A stretch of 41,713 nucleotides of DNA from Bacteroidales bacterium (lineage in GTDB: Bacteria; Bacteroidota; Bacteroidia; Bacteroidales; VadinHA17), in contig JAAYKX010000050.1 in the NCBI GenBank assembly GCA_012522155.1, forward strand, positions 1 through 41,713. Reading direction: 5' to 3'. Made by a program: the position numbers and the translations under genes. Shown one piece after another: positions 40,321 to 41,713 of this stretch (the first letter of the stretch is position 1; every line of letters begins with the position of its first letter). The notes under the pieces are model-generated. The model saw only the letters and a program-made list of their open reading frames with translations. It did not search any database and was not told where the DNA came from.

Positions 40321-41713
40321 TCTTCTTTCCTCGCAATTATTTTTACTTCGGTTCTCCGATTCATCCTACGTCCTTCCGATGTGATATTGTCAGCAATGGG
40401 TGAAGTGTTTCCGTAACCCCTGTACTGAAGCCTTTCCGGAGAAATAACATTTTCAATAAGATAATTAACCACCGACAGTGCTCTTTTTTCAGAAAGCTGC
40501 AGGTTATGCTGATCAGTCCCTGTAGAATCAGTATAACCACCTATTTCAACAACAAAATCCTCATTGATCCTCAACAGTTCCGCAAGATTTGTCAGTTCGG
40601 ACACGGATTCCCTTTTCAGCTCCCAGCGGTCAACTTCATAAAAAACATTGGACAGAAGCATTTTCTCCCCGATCTTTACAGGACTCAAAGCTATTTGTTT
40701 AATAAGGGGCTCCATCACTGAATGAATTCCCTCAAACATAAAATTTTCCGAATAAAAGAGATATCCGGGTTTTGATACATTTATTCCATAATTGTTTCCA
40801 GAGGGAAGACATACCAGGAAATTTCCTCTATCGTCTGTCCGGCTTTTAACGGTAACCCTGTTTGTGGTAAGATTTATCAGTTCAAATTCAGCCTTCAGCA
40901 TCCTGCCGGTCTCCCTGTCAGTGACCCTGCCCCTGAGATAGGAAACAGGATTCGGCCGGAATGATTTATCAAGAGTGAACCAGAATATATCCTTCCCGTT
41001 TGAATTGTCACGTTTTGAAGAAAAATAGGCTTTCTGCCCGCCTGCCTCTATTACAAGTCCCATTTCATCACCTGCGGTGTTTATAGGATATCCAAGATTC
41101 TGAGGCTCAGTCCAGGTACTGTCATCCCTCATCCTTGTCATGTAAATATCAAAACCACCCATTCCCGGTCTGCCGTTGGATGCAAAATAGAGTGAGCGGC
41201 CGTCAAAATGTATAAATGGCGACATTTCATCACCTTCCGTATTTATCTTATCTCCCATATTTACGGGCTCCTTCCAGTTTCCGTTTTCATTCAAAACTGA
41301 ATACCAGATATCTTTCTTACCCATTCCTCCAGGCCGGTTGCTTGAAAAAAACAACATATTTCCGTCTGCACTGATTGAAGGTGTGGATTCCCAGTAAGAT
41401 GTATTCACCGGAGGACCCAGGTTATGGGGGAATGACCATTTGCCATTGTTATAAGCTGAAAAATAAATATCACAACTGCCATAGCCTCCGGGTCTGTCAC
41501 AGGCGGCGAAATACATATAATTTCCACTGGAAGAAAGGGTTGCTGCACCTTCATTTTGTGCAGTATTCAATGGTGCCCCGGCATTAAACGGACTTGTCCA
41601 TCCCGTATCCGACAGATGACTTATATAAAAATCTTCCTGGTAGTTCGGACGGGTAAGAAAATCAGTGGAAGTGTAGGATTGCCGTGTGAACATAAGAGTC
41701 CGGCCGTCAGCAG
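40314..41713 (-). CDS. PorE-like PD40/OmpA-family protein, 5' end missing
   Basis: C-terminal 466 residues of a gene that continues past the right edge; the frame stays open to base 41713 (ADGRTL precedes the internal Met at 41693). Domain order: a five-bladed-type PD40 beta-propeller with repeated SxDGxxLYFxSxRPGGxGxxDIY motifs (up to about residue 235), a carboxypeptidase-regulatory-like fold (LRGRVTDRETGRMLKAEFELINLTT, about 255-330), and an OmpA_C domain (about 345-460) with GGYTDSTGTDQHNLQLSEKRA, which contains the Asp and Arg that bind peptidoglycan. This is the layout of PorE, a type IX secretion component that links to peptidoglycan; relatives with other roles are common in Bacteroidota, so the PorE assignment is tentative. 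Confidence 0.85.
   Translation of the reverse strand, partial: ADGRTLMFTRQSYTSTDFLTRPNYQEDFYISHLSDTGWTSPFNAGAPLNTAQNEGAATLSSSGNYMYFAACDRPGGYGSCDIYFSAYNNGKWSFPHNLGPPVNTSYWESTPSISADGNMLFFSSNRPGGMGKKDIWYSVLNENGNWKEPVNMGDKINTEGDEMSPFIHFDGRSLYFASNGRPGMGGFDIYMTRMRDDSTWTEPQNLGYPINTAGDEMGLVIEAGGQKAYFSSKRDNSNGKDIFWFTLDKSFRPNPVSYLRGRVTDRETGRMLKAEFELINLTTNRVTVKSRTDDRGNFLVCLPSGNNYGINVSKPGYLFYSENFMFEGIHSVMEPLIKQIALSPVKIGEKMLLSNVFYEVDRWELKRESVSELTNLAELLRINEDFVVEIGGYTDSTGTDQHNLQLSEKRALSVVNYLIENVISPERLQYRGYGNTSPIADNITSEGRRMNRRTEVKIIARKEEK

Overview
The window looks like chromosomal DNA from a Bacteroidota bacterium, probably of the Bacteroidales/Marinilabiliales type. Supporting signs are a complete Bat (Bacteroides aerotolerance) operon, promoters of the phylum-specific TTTG / TAnnTTTG type, a PorE-like beta-propeller/OmpA protein, many short-spaced genes with weak Shine-Dalgarno signals, and a double-glycine-leader peptide next to a C39 exporter. 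No insertion sequence, prophage or CRISPR array was seen. The exact species cannot be read from the sequence.

Layout. 68-3742 (+): a four-gene operon with a lysine 2,3-aminomutase-like radical SAM enzyme, two D-Ala-D-Ala-ligase-like ATP-grasp enzymes and a GNAT acetyltransferase, suggesting synthesis of a small beta-amino-acid-containing compound. 3881-4974: uracil-DNA glycosylase and a small lipoprotein. 5037-13363 (-): moxR, DUF58, a membrane protein, batA, batB, batC, batD, batE. 13498-16479: DUF4105 membrane protein, a small unknown, a site-2-protease-like M50 protein, and an exported-looking isoaspartate methyltransferase. 16560-17124: tRNA-Arg(UCU) and a rod-shaped non-coding RNA that resembles 6S RNA. 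17203-21853: BioG-like esterase, YihY-family membrane protein, glycosyltransferase 2, and a thioredoxin-like lipid-side redox protein. 21840-25449 (-): a cobalamin riboswitch driving btuF, btuC and an ATPase gene interrupted by an in-frame amber codon. 25535-26569: an orphan LacI regulator. 26781-31185 (-): yidC, interrupted by an in-frame ochre codon, and a DUF349 protein with an acidic repeat tail.

31642-40218 is the most unusual part. It holds a C39-peptidase ABC exporter with its HlyD adaptor, an ECF sigma factor, a 1031-residue TPR-CHAT (caspase-like) protein with signal peptide and C-terminal anchor, a 47-codon double-glycine-leader peptide at 39144-39287 that falls below usual ORF size limits, and a one-pass membrane TPR protein whose N-terminus looks like an anti-sigma factor. 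Together these could form a secreted-peptide system with sigma-factor control and a caspase-like protease; this is inference. The window ends inside a PorE-like OmpA-family gene read on the minus strand.

Three otherwise conserved genes carry single-base lesions (batA MIDAS Asp to Val, btuD amber, yidC ochre). Because yidC is normally essential, sequence or assembly error must be excluded before biological meaning is assigned.
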